DNA of 64,000 bases, taken from the NCBI RefSeq assembly GCF_000378185.1, contig NZ_KB899376.1:400357-464356 (forward strand), read 5' to 3'. This document shows, piece after piece, positions 8,256-18,456 of the stretch (positions are counted from its first letter, which is position 1; each line of letters begins with the position of its first letter). Position numbers and translations under genes: made by a program. This stretch comes from Salinimonas chungwhensis DSM 16280 (lineage in GTDB: Bacteria; Pseudomonadota; Gammaproteobacteria; Enterobacterales; Alteromonadaceae). The notes under the pieces were generated by a model. It worked only from the letters and a program-made list of their open reading frames with translations, was not told the origin of the DNA and ran no database searches.

Positions 8256-9956
8256 TTGAAACTGTTTTATCGTCAGATAATTGCCGCCAGTGTTGCGCTG
8301 GCCCTTACTGGATGCGCTCAAACCTCATCGTCAGTATCCAAAAGTTCATCGTCAGAGCCTGCAACTCCCACTATTCGGGGAACTGACAATCCGTTTGCCA
8401 AAGAAGCCATTTATTTTGTGGTTACTGATCGTTTTGTAGATGGCGACCCGACGAATAATCAAGAAGAGCAGGGAGGAGACCACCCAACCTGGAATCTTGA
8501 ATTGGAAGGACCACAAGGTAAAACCGCCAATGTGGGTTACATGGGCGGCGATCTGCAGGGCGTGCTTAACAATGGTGATTACATAAAAGATCTTGGTTTT
8601 ACCGCCGTGTGGCTGACGCCCATTCTGGATAATCCCGATCAGGCCTTTACCGGCGATGAACCGGTTGCATTTGGCGAACAGTTTAAAGACGGTGGGAAAA
8701 CAGGTTACCACGGTTACTGGGCGACTAACTTTTATAAAGCAGACGAACATCTGGTTAGTGATTCACTGTCTTATGCTGACTACACACAGGCGATGCGTGA
8801 ACAATACGGGCTCAAATCAGTTTTTGATATTGTCGCCAATCACGGCTCGCCGAGTTTCTCGATGCCTGAGGATCAACCTGGTTATGGCGAGCTTTATGAC
8901 GCTGAAGGAAAGCTTGTTGCTGATCACCAGAATCTGCATCCAACCGAGCTTGACCCCAACAATCCGCTACATGCATTTTTTCACCCCTATCCGGACTTAG
9001 TAAAGCTATCCAATCTGGATGAACATAATCCAGATGTTCAGAAATACCTCATCAATGCTTACTTATACTGGATAGAGCAGGGCGCGGATGCATTTCGAAT
9101 TGATACCATCCGTCATGTGTCTCACGATTTCTGGCGGACCATGTCTGACCGTATTCGTGCTGAGCATCCGGACTTTTTTATGTTCGGAGAAAGCTTCGAG
9201 TACGATGCCAATGCTATCGCTCAGCACACCTTACCGAAAAACGGTGGGGTAAGCGTGCTGGATTTTCCGATGCAAAAAGCCATGAACCAGGTTTTTGGAA
9301 AAGACGATGCAGCGTACACAGAGCTTGAGCCGGTCTTACATTTAACCCATGGTCCTTATAATAATCCTTATGAGCTGACCACCTTTTATGATAATCATGA
9401 TATGCCACGCATGCAGGCCAGTGATGAAGGCTTTATAAATGCTCACAACTGGCTATTTACTGCCCGTGGTATTCCGGTGGTTTACCAGGGCTCAGAAATT
9501 GGCTTCATGCGAGGCACTGCCGAACATGCCGGAAATCGCAATTATTTGGGGCAGGAAAGGATTGATAGCGCAGAGAGCTCTGAGATTTATGGCCATCTTA
9601 AAACTATCGCTCATATTCGTCAGCAAACCCCGGCATTACAGCGTGGGTTACAGATAAATCTGAACTTTACGGACACGACAGCGGCGTTTTACAGGGTAGT
9701 TCAGGACGAAGATGCCCGGCAAACCGCCCTTGTCTTGTTAAACAAGGGCGATAAAGCCGCATCGTTTGATATTGACCGCTTTGTTCAGGCTGGTTCGTGG
9801 CAGGAACAGATCACGGGTGAAACAATGCGCCTGAATGAGAATCAGTCACTGCAAACGTCGGTCCCGCCAAATGGCGTGCGCGTATGGCTATTAGATGGCC
9901 CGATTAGCAACAACGCATTGTTACAAAAGGCGACAGCGCAGTTAGAGCGCCAGTAA
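8256..9956 (+). CDS. GH13 alpha-amylase-family lipoprotein
   Basis: Glycoside hydrolase family 13 enzyme of 566 residues, expected to cut alpha-1,4-glucans at the cell envelope. Start is the TTG at 8256, behind AGGAGAG; it yields a clean lipoprotein signal LALTGC with the lipidated Cys at 20. An upstream in-frame start would spoil the signal. Catalytic residues are visible: nucleophile Asp283 in FRIDT, acid/base Glu312 in FGES, and Asp382 in DNHD. The N-terminal IYFVVTDRF strand and the HGYW and VANHG blocks fit a complete (beta/alpha)8 barrel, and a C-terminal beta domain follows to residue ~550. A Ser-rich linker (~23-37) separates it from the anchor. It is co-transcribed with the upstream transporter. 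Confidence 0.93.
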   Translation: MKLFYRQIIAASVALALTGCAQTSSSVSKSSSSEPATPTIRGTDNPFAKEAIYFVVTDRFVDGDPTNNQEEQGGDHPTWNLELEGPQGKTANVGYMGGDLQGVLNNGDYIKDLGFTAVWLTPILDNPDQAFTGDEPVAFGEQFKDGGKTGYHGYWATNFYKADEHLVSDSLSYADYTQAMREQYGLKSVFDIVANHGSPSFSMPEDQPGYGELYDAEGKLVADHQNLHPTELDPNNPLHAFFHPYPDLVKLSNLDEHNPDVQKYLINAYLYWIEQGADAFRIDTIRHVSHDFWRTMSDRIRAEHPDFFMFGESFEYDANAIAQHTLPKNGGVSVLDFPMQKAMNQVFGKDDAAYTELEPVLHLTHGPYNNPYELTTFYDNHDMPRMQASDEGFINAHNWLFTARGIPVVYQGSEIGFMRGTAEHAGNRNYLGQERIDSAESSEIYGHLKTIAHIRQQTPALQRGLQINLNFTDTTAAFYRVVQDEDARQTALVLLNKGDKAASFDIDRFVQAGSWQEQITGETMRLNENQSLQTSVPPNGVRVWLLDGPISNNALLQKATAQLERQ

Positions 9957-9961
9957 AATGC

Positions 9962-10990
9962 CTATTGGCCAGGTGCGCCGCAAGAGCGGCGCACAATAAG
10001 CTCTGCCGGCATAAGATAATCACTTACCGGCTCTTTATTAATTGCTTTTATTAATGTATTGACGAGTAACTCTCCGGCCAGCGTAGTGTTTTGCTTAACG
10101 GTAGTTAATGCAGGTGTGGTATAGGCCGATATTGGAATATTGTCATAACCGACCAGGGCAATATCTTCAGGCACCCGCAAACCAGCTTCACGTAGCGCAT
10201 CATAAGCGCCCACTGCAATTAAATCTGATGCACACACTACGGCTCTGGGCAGCGGCGACACGTTTAGCATCTGTTGTGTTGCCGCATACCCGGATGCTTC
10301 AGTTGAATGGGCCGCAAACTGCTGTAGATTGTCGGCCAAACCATTATTACTCAATGCATTGATAAAGCCTTGATAGCGGGCACTAAATTCAGGCGCATCG
10401 ACACTGTTGTCGCCGATAAATGCAAATGTTTTGTAACCGAGGTTGATAAGATGGGTAGTAATATCAAATCCGCCCTGATAGTTGTCGCAGCCGATATTTA
10501 CGCCCGGGTGCTCATTATCCTGAGCGCCCCAGCGAACAAAGTGCGTGCCCTGTTCCTCCAGCTGATCAAGTTTGTAACGATAAGAGCTGTAATCACCGTA
10601 GCCAAGTAAGATGATGCCATCAGCTTTATTGGAATCTTCGTATTCGGCATGCCAGTCACTTTTCATGTTTTGAAAAGAGACCAGTAAATCGTAGCCCTGG
10701 CTGGCGCTGGCACGTGTAATACTGCCTAACATCGATAGAAAAAATGGGTTAATCAGCGAATCATCGGTGGTCGGGTCCTCGAAAAGTAAGAGTGCCAGCG
10801 TATTGCTTTTCTGTTTACGCAGATTACTGGCGTTTTTATCCACCTGGTAGTTGAGTTCCCGCGCAATTTCGACGATTTTATCGCGGGTTTCCTGGCTGAC
10901 CAACGGGCTATTATTTAACGCCCTGGACACCGTTGACTGAGAAACACCAGCACGGTGCGCAATATCAAATGAGGTTGCTTTTTCTTTCAT
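9962..10990 (-). CDS. LacI/GalR-family transcriptional regulator
   Basis: Repressor-type protein of 342 residues. The start at 10990 puts the helix-turn-helix at residues ~5-26 (FDIAHRAGVSQSTVSRALNN) with the hinge-helix region before residue 60, as in all LacI members. The rest is the periplasmic-binding-protein-like sensor domain (ICASDLIAVGAYDAL, VGYDNIPIS). It ends five bases from the amylase stop and converges with the amylase operon, so it very likely controls the transporter and amylase in response to a maltose-type sugar. The palindrome at 6348-6361 is a candidate target. No strong ribosome site is visible before its ATG. Ligand is not known. Confidence 0.88.
   Translation of the reverse strand: MKEKATSFDIAHRAGVSQSTVSRALNNSPLVSQETRDKIVEIARELNYQVDKNASNLRKQKSNTLALLLFEDPTTDDSLINPFFLSMLGSITRASASQGYDLLVSFQNMKSDWHAEYEDSNKADGIILLGYGDYSSYRYKLDQLEEQGTHFVRWGAQDNEHPGVNIGCDNYQGGFDITTHLINLGYKTFAFIGDNSVDAPEFSARYQGFINALSNNGLADNLQQFAAHSTEASGYAATQQMLNVSPLPRAVVCASDLIAVGAYDALREAGLRVPEDIALVGYDNIPISAYTTPALTTVKQNTTLAGELLVNTLIKAINKEPVSDYLMPAELIVRRSCGAPGQ
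9973..9994. terminator. GC-rich hairpin at the amylase/LacI convergence
   Basis: GTGCGCCG and CGGCGCAC pair perfectly over eight bases around CAAGAG, 17 bases after the amylase stop and inside the 3' end of the regulator gene. There is no T-run, so it is a weak terminator candidate or a pause site. Confidence 0.35.
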
Positions 10991-11216
10991 AATTACTGTT
11001 TTTGGCTGGACTTGTTCACACCATGTTGGTGCTAAGATACCACAAAATCTGTCTTCGCTATGGACCTTGCTGCCCACAGCATCTTAAAGTTCAGCGCAAT
11101 CGACGTTATTTTAAGCAGTTAATGCCATGCAGTAATGAAAAAATATCACCTGTATGAGGGTGATGATATACTCAACGTGTTTATTTTTAATAATGTAGCA
11201 AAAGGGGAATTCGCGA

Positions 11217-12887
11217 ATGGCGGAGACTGAAAATCGTCCGACCAATTTTATCCGGCAAATTATCGATAAAGATTTGGCGTCTGGGTTGCACCAGCAGGTG
11301 AAAACGCGTTTTCCACCCGAACCCAATGGCTATCTACATATTGGTCATGCCAAGTCTATTTGTCTGAATTTTGGCATTGCTGAAGATTATCAGGGTACCT
11401 GTAATCTGCGGTTTGATGATACCAACCCAGCCAAAGAAGACATTTCTTTTGTAAATAGTATCAAGCAGGACGTTCACTGGTTAGGGTTTGAATGGTCTGG
11501 TGAGGCGCGTTATTCATCAAACTATTTTGACCGCTTGCATGGATTTGCCATTGAGCTGATTGAAAAAGGGCTTGCCTATGTCGACTTTTCCACGCATGAC
11601 GAAATGCGGGAGTTACGCGGTACGCTCACTGAGCCCGGTACGAATAGCCCTTATCGTGACACCGATGTTGAAACAAATCTGCAGGCGTTTGCGAAAATGG
11701 CCAAGGGTGAATATCAGGAAGGGCAATGCAGTTTGCGGGCTAAGATAGATATGTCCTCGCCGTTCATGTGTATGCGTGATCCCGTCATTTACCGGGTGAA
11801 GTTTGCCCATCACCACCAAACGAAAGACAAATGGTGCATCTACCCGATGTACGATTTTACCCACTGTATCTCTGACGCGATCGAGGGCATAACACATTCT
11901 CTGTGTACACTTGAGTTTCAGGATAATCGACGTCTGTACGATTGGGTCATCGACAATATCACCATCGATGCCCGCCCGCGGCAATATGAATTTTCAAGAC
12001 TTAATCTTGAATACACTGTGCTGAGCAAACGTCGGTTAATTCAATTAGTTGATGAAGGCCATGTAAGTGGCTGGGATGATCCACGCATGCCAACAATCGC
12101 CGGATTGCGTCGGCGTGGTTATACCCCGGGTGCGGTCAAAGAATTTTGTAAGCGCATCGGTGTGACCAAAATGGACAACCTGGTTGAAATGGGCATGTTG
12201 GAAGCCTGTATCCGCGACGATCTGAATGCAAACGCACCAAGGGCGATGGCGGTACTCGAACCCGTAAAAATTATCATAGAAAATGTTTCTGATGACCATA
12301 CTGAAACTTTGCAGGCACCGAATCATCCCAATGATGAGTCCATGGGTAAACGCGAAATCACTTTCAGCCGAGAAGTATGGATAGAAGCTGAAGATTTCAG
12401 GGAAGAAGCGAACAAAAAATTCAAGCGACTGGTGCTGGGTAAAGAGGTTCGTTTACGTAATGCTTATGTAATAAAAGCAGAACGTGTCGAAAAAGATGAT
12501 GCCGGGAATGTTACGGCTATTTACTGTACTTATGATGCAGACACGCTCGGTAAAGATCCCGCCGATGGCAGAAAAGTGAAAGGCGTCATTCATTGGGTCG
12601 ATGCCAAAACGGCCATCCCTGCACAATTTCGTTTGTATGACAGGTTATTTGAAGTACCTAATCCGGCTGCTGAAGAAAACTTTGTTGACGCTATTAATAA
12701 CGATTCTCTTGTTACTAAACAGGGTTATGTTGAAAGAAGCCTTGCCACAGCAAGTGTGGAAGATGGAAACTGGCAGTTTGAACGTACTGGCTATTTTTGC
12801 TGTGACAAAGATTCAAGTGATGAGCAGCGCGTATTCAATCAAACGGTTGGTTTGCGGGATACCTGGGCCAAGATTGAAAATAAATAG
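11217..12887 (+). CDS. glnS: Glutaminyl-tRNA synthetase
   Basis: Cytoplasmic class I aminoacyl-tRNA synthetase of 556 residues that charges tRNA-Gln. HIGH is at 41-44 within [15 protein letters not shown]. The KMSKS loop appears as VLSKR at 268-272, the usual GlnRS form. RFDDTNP and the anticodon-binding beta-barrels of the C-terminal half (from ~340) are complete. Length equals the Escherichia coli enzyme within a few residues. The ATG at 11217 follows AAAAGGGG. It is a single-gene unit closed by the strong terminator at 12906-12936. Confidence 0.97.
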   Translation: MAETENRPTNFIRQIIDKDLASGLHQQVKTRFPPEPNGYLHIGHAKSICLNFGIAEDYQGTCNLRFDDTNPAKEDISFVNSIKQDVHWLGFEWSGEARYSSNYFDRLHGFAIELIEKGLAYVDFSTHDEMRELRGTLTEPGTNSPYRDTDVETNLQAFAKMAKGEYQEGQCSLRAKIDMSSPFMCMRDPVIYRVKFAHHHQTKDKWCIYPMYDFTHCISDAIEGITHSLCTLEFQDNRRLYDWVIDNITIDARPRQYEFSRLNLEYTVLSKRRLIQLVDEGHVSGWDDPRMPTIAGLRRRGYTPGAVKEFCKRIGVTKMDNLVEMGMLEACIRDDLNANAPRAMAVLEPVKIIIENVSDDHTETLQAPNHPNDESMGKREITFSREVWIEAEDFREEANKKFKRLVLGKEVRLRNAYVIKAERVEKDDAGNVTAIYCTYDADTLGKDPADGRKVKGVIHWVDAKTAIPAQFRLYDRLFEVPNPAAEENFVDAINNDSLVTKQGYVERSLATASVEDGNWQFERTGYFCCDKDSSDEQRVFNQTVGLRDTWAKIENK

Positions 12888-12905
12888 ATTGTGAGAACAA
12901 TTCAG

Positions 12906-12936
12906 AAAAAAAGGCTACCTACAGGTAGCCTTTTTT
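12906..12936. terminator. Bidirectional rho-independent terminator
   Basis: GGCTACC (12913-12919), loop TACA, GGTAGCC (12924-12930), flanked by seven A and six T. It serves glnS and the convergent yciK. Confidence 0.92.
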
Positions 12937-12954
12937 GTATCTATCATGCCATGG

Positions 12955-13698
12955 TTATTTAGGCTGACAATCCAGTGACTTACCATTAACCGTTTGGCTG
13001 TCTTTTCCCATGAGGTACAAATACAGCGGCATAATATCGGCAGGTGTTTTAAGCGTTTGTGGATCTTCTGCCGGGAAAGCGCTGGCACGCATGCTGGTGC
13101 GGGTCCCACCCGGATTAATACAATTAAAGCGCACATTACGATTTTCATATTCGCACGCCAGAACTTGCATCATACCTTCTGTGGCAAACTTTGATACCGC
13201 ATAGGTTCCCCAAAAAGCACGTCCTTGTCGACCCACACTTGAGGTTGTAAACACCACCGAGGCTGCGTCAGAGAGGCGCAATACCGGTAATAGCTTTTGC
13301 GTCATCAGCGCGGTACCATTCAGATTGGTTTGAATAACATCCTGCCATTCCTGCTCCGGAATATCTTCAAATGTGCTGAGATGGCCCAGTATAGATGCAT
13401 TGTGTAAAACCCCATCCAGACGGCCGAACTGCTCCTCAAGGGTACGCGCCATATCTTCATAGTTTTTAGCCGTGGCCCCTTTAATATCCAGCGGGATAAT
13501 TGCCGGCTCAGTATCGCCCGCCGATACTATCTCATCATAAACCGCTTCGAGCTTGCTGACAGTGCGCCCTAACAGGATACAGGTAGCGCCGTAACTGGCG
13601 TAGGTTCTGGCGGCCTGCGCGCCGATACCGGCCCCGGCCCCGGTAATAAGTATTATTTTATCGCGTAAAAGCCCGTCTGGCGCCTGGTAGTCATGCAT
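12955..13698 (-). CDS. yciK: YciK-type short-chain dehydrogenase/reductase
   Basis: Rossmann-fold NAD(P)-dependent oxidoreductase of 247 residues, very like YciK of enteric bacteria. The dinucleotide loop TGAGAGIG is at 19-26, NAS at 100-102, and the catalytic Tyr166 and Lys170 lie in YAVSK; Ser153/154 complete the triad. The early YQAPDGLLRDKIILITG phrase is typical of the YciK group. Good ribosome site AGGAGAG before 13698. The physiological substrate of YciK is not known. It is divergent from the surface lipase gene. Confidence 0.88.
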   Translation of the reverse strand: MHDYQAPDGLLRDKIILITGAGAGIGAQAARTYASYGATCILLGRTVSKLEAVYDEIVSAGDTEPAIIPLDIKGATAKNYEDMARTLEEQFGRLDGVLHNASILGHLSTFEDIPEQEWQDVIQTNLNGTALMTQKLLPVLRLSDAASVVFTTSSVGRQGRAFWGTYAVSKFATEGMMQVLACEYENRNVRFNCINPGGTRTSMRASAFPAEDPQTLKTPADIMPLYLYLMGKDSQTVNGKSLDCQPK

Positions 13699-13824
13699 AA
13701 GCTCTCCTGATTAAACTGTGTGGCGCAAGGATAATACGGGATGGAAAAGGATGGAAGTCATTGTCTTTATAATCGGCAGCCATGCTACTTGGTACAGACT
13801 GTAAATAAAGAAAATAAAAAGTTA

Positions 13825-13852
13825 ACAAAGTTTTGCAAAGTTGGTGCAAAGT
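13825..13852. repeat. Three phased CAAAGT direct repeats
   Basis: ACAAAGT at 13825, GCAAAGT at 13835 and GCAAAGT at 13846. Start-to-start spacings are 10 and 11 bases, one helical turn each. They lie about 150 bases before the lipase start, in the region shared with divergent yciK. An operator for a regulator binding one DNA face is possible; no factor is recognised. Confidence 0.4.
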
Positions 13853-13998
13853 CAATAAGATTGCTTTAATAGAAACTGGTCTTACATGTTGAAATTCATG
13901 TTTAGATTTCTTTACCGTGGACTAACTGACTGCTATTACCGTTAATAAAATCAGGGTGTTAGGCGGACAATAAAAACAATGAGTCATAGGGAGAAACA

Positions 13999-16590
13999 AT
14001 GAGAAAACTACTTATCAGTTCCAGTGTTGCCATGGCATTGGGGTTAGCGGGGTGCGGAGGCTCAGGCGATACCATCGAGGATATTGAGGCTGAAACGCCC
14101 GATCAGACACCCTTTTCCCGTATTGTCTTTGATCCGGCTAACGGTAATCTGAACACACCGAATGATTTGCTGATGCTACCAGGCGACGATGGTTTTTTTG
14201 ATTACACACTAAATATACCTGTTGCTAATCCTAATGATTTTAGTGATCCCAGCGCGGCATTAAATACTCTGGATGGCTGGTCGACTCAGCACCCCTTTGT
14301 GATTAATGTTCAGACGCCCGGAGATGCCGCAATTGATGAAAGTACGCTGGCGGCAGGGATTTATATTCACGAAGCGACGTTGGGACTTGATCAAAGCGAC
14401 CCGGATTGTGCAGCGGCTGAAATTCCGTCTTCTGGATGTAAAGTGGGTGATGCTCTGACTTTCGGTACAGACTATACATTAAGTCTGGTAGATTCAGATA
14501 CCATTTCAGTCGTTCCGTTAAGGCCTCTGAAATCGGCACAGGGTTATATGCTAATAATGACCACCGGGTTAAAGGATACCAGTGGTAAAGCGGTAATGGG
14601 CTCTACCACATGGGATCTGGTTAAACAGGATATAGACACCAAACCATTGGCTACACCGTCTCAATTACAATTGCAGACATTGGTCAATACCTACATCACA
14701 CCGCTGGAAGATGCTGGTTTCTCCCGCGAGGAACTGACTTACGTGTCAGCATTCACCACCCAGTCTGTAGGACAGTCACTGGACACACTGAAAAAGGTCG
14801 GCATAGCTACTTACGCGCAAAGGTTGGCGGGTGGTGATCCCGCTGCCGGACAATCGCTGCCTGCTTTACAGGTAGGTGATGCTGAGGGCGCCCCCAACGC
14901 CATGGAGGCACTTCAGCTGTTAAATGATGATGTGCTTAGCGGTGCGGTAATGCAAGGTGCAGAAAGCCTAAATGAGACGCAAAGAGCGGGGATAATGGCA
15001 GCACTGGATGCCGGTAGTTTCGACAGTCTGCAGACCTGCAGTGGTCTGCTTGCCACCGCGTCCGGCCAACTGGCAGATGCGTTTGGTCCACTCAATGATT
15101 TCGCCCAGCCACTTGCCGGCAATCTACTTGAAGAAGTAGGCGCACTCTGTGCTGCAAAGCACTATGCGGGTAACATCACGCTGCCATACTATCTGGGCGT
15201 GCCTACCGCCGAAAACCCCATGGCGCCGGTAAATGAATTCTGGCACGCGGCCTGTGACAGTGGCATTGTCCTGGCTGCCGTATCAGATGAAACTAAAGCG
15301 GCTGCTGAACCTGGCCCAAACCATACTGTTTGTCAGCAAATTGGCCTGGCAGATTTACGGGTTAACGGTGAAAAGCTTGACCCGGCCCGTAATATCACAC
15401 GCTTTAATCCGTTGCCTGCTGCGACCAGCGCGCAAACCCTGGATGTTCAGGTCACGGTACCAGATCCGGCTGCCGCCGGAGCACTTGGCTTTGACATCAG
15501 CCAGCCCGAGAGCGGCTGGCCAGTGGTGATGCTTTATCATGGTATTACCAGCAAAAAAGAAGATATGCTAGCTATTACCGGTACATTATCCCTAGCTGGT
15601 ATTGCAACGGTGGCTATTGATCAACCACTGCACGGCTCGCGTGGATTTGACGTTGATATGGATGGCAACGATGACATCAATGCCACCAGTATTACGCCGG
15701 TTCATTATATGAATCTGGGTAGCTTGCCAACCGCCCGGGACAATATTCGTCAGAGTATCGCAGATTTGCTTGGCTTGCGTTTGGGTATGAATGCCCTTAG
15801 CGATAACACGTCGGCACAGGATGTTAAACTTAATATTGGTGATGTCTCTGTAATGGGCGTTTCGCTGGGTGCTATTACCGGTGGTAATTTTGCGGCGATT
15901 GCTAATCAGTCAATGGGTGATGAGCTGGCTGCGCTTGATGGCGCTTATGCAATCAATGTTGCGTCTCTGGAGTCACCAGGAGGCGGTCTGGCTCAATTTC
16001 TCATTGAATCTCCTTCGTTTGGACCGTTAATTAAAGGCATCCTGTTAACCGAGTCTTCACCTGAATTCCGGGGGCTGCTTGAGCAGTTATACGGAACAAC
16101 AGATGTTGAGCGTGAGGAATTGACAGCAGCGGTAGCTCAGTTTGAAGGTGCGCTGACACCAGAACAGGCGGCCGGGGTCCAATCAACCCTAAGCCAGTTT
16201 GCCTTTGCTGCTCAGACGGTACTGGACTCTGCAGATCCCAACAATTATGCACAAACGTTGGGTGAAAACACGCCGGTTCATATGATGACAGTTGTGGGAG
16301 ATGGTAGTGAAGAAAACAAACCTGACCAGGTAATTCCGGTAAATACCAGTTTGCCGCTGTCTGGACAAAATCCGTTGGCACGTATTATTGGTCTTGAACA
16401 GGTGTCCAGCACCAGTACCGGCGAGCCGGTATCCGGGCAGGTCAGATTCACAGAAGGCGCACACGCCTCAAGTTTGAGTCCAGACGCCAGTGCTGCTGCA
16501 ACAGAAGAAATGCAGCGTGAGGTAGCTACGTATATTGCTACAGATGGCACTGTAATCCAGATAACCAATGAAGATGTTGTCGCAAACTAA
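13999..16590 (+). CDS. Pla-1/VolA-family surface lipoprotein lipase
   Basis: Lipoprotein of 863 residues of the Pla-1/cef extracellular lipase family, to which Vibrio VolA (a surface-exposed lysophospholipase) belongs. The signal ends in LGLAGC, placing the lipidated Cys near residue 19, followed by GGSG. The N-terminal region carries RIVFDPANGNLNTPND, the family opening. The alpha/beta-hydrolase domain is in the second half: VVMLYHGITSKKED holds the oxyanion region and GVSLG has the nucleophile Ser622. The start ATG follows AGGGAGAAAC. The enzyme likely frees fatty acids from lyso-phospholipids at the cell surface. This suits the nearby psrA, a fatty-acid-responsive regulator type. A perfect terminator follows. 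Confidence 0.9.
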   Translation: MRKLLISSSVAMALGLAGCGGSGDTIEDIEAETPDQTPFSRIVFDPANGNLNTPNDLLMLPGDDGFFDYTLNIPVANPNDFSDPSAALNTLDGWSTQHPFVINVQTPGDAAIDESTLAAGIYIHEATLGLDQSDPDCAAAEIPSSGCKVGDALTFGTDYTLSLVDSDTISVVPLRPLKSAQGYMLIMTTGLKDTSGKAVMGSTTWDLVKQDIDTKPLATPSQLQLQTLVNTYITPLEDAGFSREELTYVSAFTTQSVGQSLDTLKKVGIATYAQRLAGGDPAAGQSLPALQVGDAEGAPNAMEALQLLNDDVLSGAVMQGAESLNETQRAGIMAALDAGSFDSLQTCSGLLATASGQLADAFGPLNDFAQPLAGNLLEEVGALCAAKHYAGNITLPYYLGVPTAENPMAPVNEFWHAACDSGIVLAAVSDETKAAAEPGPNHTVCQQIGLADLRVNGEKLDPARNITRFNPLPAATSAQTLDVQVTVPDPAAAGALGFDISQPESGWPVVMLYHGITSKKEDMLAITGTLSLAGIATVAIDQPLHGSRGFDVDMDGNDDINATSITPVHYMNLGSLPTARDNIRQSIADLLGLRLGMNALSDNTSAQDVKLNIGDVSVMGVSLGAITGGNFAAIANQSMGDELAALDGAYAINVASLESPGGGLAQFLIESPSFGPLIKGILLTESSPEFRGLLEQLYGTTDVEREELTAAVAQFEGALTPEQAAGVQSTLSQFAFAAQTVLDSADPNNYAQTLGENTPVHMMTVVGDGSEENKPDQVIPVNTSLPLSGQNPLARIIGLEQVSSTSTGEPVSGQVRFTEGAHASSLSPDASAAATEEMQREVATYIATDGTVIQITNEDVVAN

Positions 16591-16607
16591 ACAAATGACG
16601 TTATCAA

Positions 16608-16632
16608 GGCCAGCATTCGCTGGCCTTTTTTT
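16608..16632 (+). terminator. Rho-independent terminator of the lipase gene
   Basis: GGCCAGC, loop ATTC, GGTGGCC-type partner GCTGGCC, then seven T. Starts 18 bases after the stop. Confidence 0.92.
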
Positions 16633-16738
16633 GTGGGTTAAACACATGACAGTCGTCACGGCCATTGAACGCTGGTACACTTACGCCGGCTAAAATTCTA
16701 AAACACACTAATCTGACAATCAGTAGCAGGAGTCAAAC

Positions 16739-17755
16739 TTGGAGTTTCTGTACGAATATGGGCTGTTCCTGGCAAAAGCCGTCACCTTTGTCGCGGCGTT
16801 CGTCATTATTGTTGCCTCTGTTGTAGGGGCGGCTAACCGGCAAAAACCCGGTAAAGGTCATCTGGAGATCGCTTCATTAAATGAGCAGTTAAAAGATATC
16901 ACCAACTATGCACGGTCAGTCTTGCTGGATAAAGCGAGTATGAAAAAACTGGCCAAGCAGCAAAAGAAAGATGCTAAAGATCAGGATAAGCATAAACAGG
17001 ATCGTTCGCGGTTATTTGTGGTGGACTTTAAAGGTTCCATGGATGCCCACGAAGTTGAGCGACTGCGCGAAGAGGTCACCGCTATACTTTGCGTTGCAGA
17101 GCAACAAGACGAAGTACTGGTAAAGCTGGAAAGTGGCGGGGGTGTGGTCCATGGATACGGATTGGCAGCGGCGCAACTTCACAGAATTAAAGATAAGGGT
17201 ATCAAGCTTACAGTGTCAGTAGATAAAGTCGCGGCAAGTGGCGGCTACATGATGGCCTGTGTGGCTGATCAACTCCTGGCGTCACGGTTTGCCTATATCG
17301 GCTCTATCGGCGTTCTTGCGCAAATGCCTAATTTTCACAAAGTATTGGAAAAGAACGATATTGAGTTTGAGCAACACACGGCAGGTGCTTACAAACGCAC
17401 ACTAACGATGTTTGGTGAAAATACCGACGAAGGCCGGGAGAAGTTTCGTGAAGAAATCGAACAAATTCATGTGTTATTTAAAGACTGGGTGAAAGAGCAG
17501 CGCGAAGAAATGGATATTGAAAAGGTTGCTACCGGTGAGTTCTGGCCCGGTGTGAAAGCTAAAGAGCTGGGCCTGATCGATACCATTATGACCTCTGACG
17601 ACTATATTCTTTCAGCCTATCCGGCTAAAGAAATATATAGTGTTAAATATTCCCACAAAAAGAATATGGCCGAGAAGCTGGGCATGTCGTTTGCCAGTGT
17701 GGCGCAACAGCAACTGATGCGGTTATGGAGTCAGACTCGTACCTGGTTTCATTAA
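16739..17755 (+). CDS. sohB: SohB-like inner-membrane S49 peptidase
   Basis: Membrane-anchored serine peptidase of family S49 (338 residues), periplasm-facing. Residues ~9-32 are the single N-terminal membrane helix, followed by a Lys-rich charged segment (~70-90). The nucleophile Ser167 is in VAASGGY and the general base Lys219 in GAYKRT, the Ser/Lys dyad of signal-peptide-peptidase relatives. Start is the TTG at 16739 behind AGGAG, which keeps the full membrane helix. In E. coli SohB is a multicopy suppressor of degP loss; its substrates are little known. Nine bases separate it from psrA, so both are probably co-transcribed. Confidence 0.92.
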   Translation: MEFLYEYGLFLAKAVTFVAAFVIIVASVVGAANRQKPGKGHLEIASLNEQLKDITNYARSVLLDKASMKKLAKQQKKDAKDQDKHKQDRSRLFVVDFKGSMDAHEVERLREEVTAILCVAEQQDEVLVKLESGGGVVHGYGLAAAQLHRIKDKGIKLTVSVDKVAASGGYMMACVADQLLASRFAYIGSIGVLAQMPNFHKVLEKNDIEFEQHTAGAYKRTLTMFGENTDEGREKFREEIEQIHVLFKDWVKEQREEMDIEKVATGEFWPGVKAKELGLIDTIMTSDDYILSAYPAKEIYSVKYSHKKNMAEKLGMSFASVAQQQLMRLWSQTRTWFH

Positions 17756-17764
17756 TTACTACCA

Positions 17765-18388
17765 ATGACCAAATCCACCAAAATTCAAATTTTGGATGTG
17801 GCTGAAGCCCTGTTTGCCGAACAGGGCTTTAATCAGACCTCCATGCGCGCCATTACCAGTGGCGCCAATGTTAACCTGGCCTCAGTGAACTACCATTACG
17901 GTACCAAAAAAAATCTGATTCAGGCAGTTTTTAAACGCTATTTTGATGTCTTAATGCCCCACATCGAGACCGTGTTGGCAGACTTACCGCTTCAGACCGG
18001 TCGCGCGGGTGTGGTTACACTGTTAAATGCACTTGTACCGCCTATGCTGTCGTTGAATGCCATCAGGCCGAACGGCACTGCGACGTTTGTGCTGTTATTA
18101 GGCAAAGGCTATAACGAAACCCAGGGGCATTTACGCCGCTTTATCATGGGTCATTACGGTGTTGCTGTAAAACAACTATTGCTTGAAATTCACCGGCGTT
18201 TGCCCGAGGTGCAGGATGAAGATTTATTCTGGCGCCTGCATTTTGCGATGGGGGCTTTTGTATTTTCAATGTCTTCCTCCAGCGCGCTCACCCAGATAGC
18301 CCAGTCAGACTTCAATGAAGATGTCGATGTGGTGGGCGTGATAGAACACCTGATACCCTTTGTTGCTACAGGTATTGCCGGTCAATAA
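17765..18388 (+). CDS. psrA: PsrA-like TetR-family regulator of fatty-acid metabolism
   Basis: TetR-family repressor of 207 residues. The helix-turn-helix is at ~27-48 (TSMRAITSGANVNLASVNYHYGTKKNLIQAVF). The C-terminal part has ETQGHLRRF and LFWRLHFAMGAFVFSMS, the pattern found in Pseudomonas and Shewanella PsrA, which releases DNA on binding long-chain acyl ligands and represses beta-oxidation genes. It follows sohB by nine bases. The surface lipase just upstream would supply its inducer, a reasonable but unproven link. Identity as PsrA rests on pattern recall, not on an alignment. Confidence 0.78.
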   Translation: MTKSTKIQILDVAEALFAEQGFNQTSMRAITSGANVNLASVNYHYGTKKNLIQAVFKRYFDVLMPHIETVLADLPLQTGRAGVVTLLNALVPPMLSLNAIRPNGTATFVLLLGKGYNETQGHLRRFIMGHYGVAVKQLLLEIHRRLPEVQDEDLFWRLHFAMGAFVFSMSSSSALTQIAQSDFNEDVDVVGVIEHLIPFVATGIAGQ

Positions 18389-18456
18389 CACCGCATTCTC
18401 AGCGAGACTTTGTTACACTGCTGGCCCTTATTTTCACCGTGAACAGGAGAATGTCT

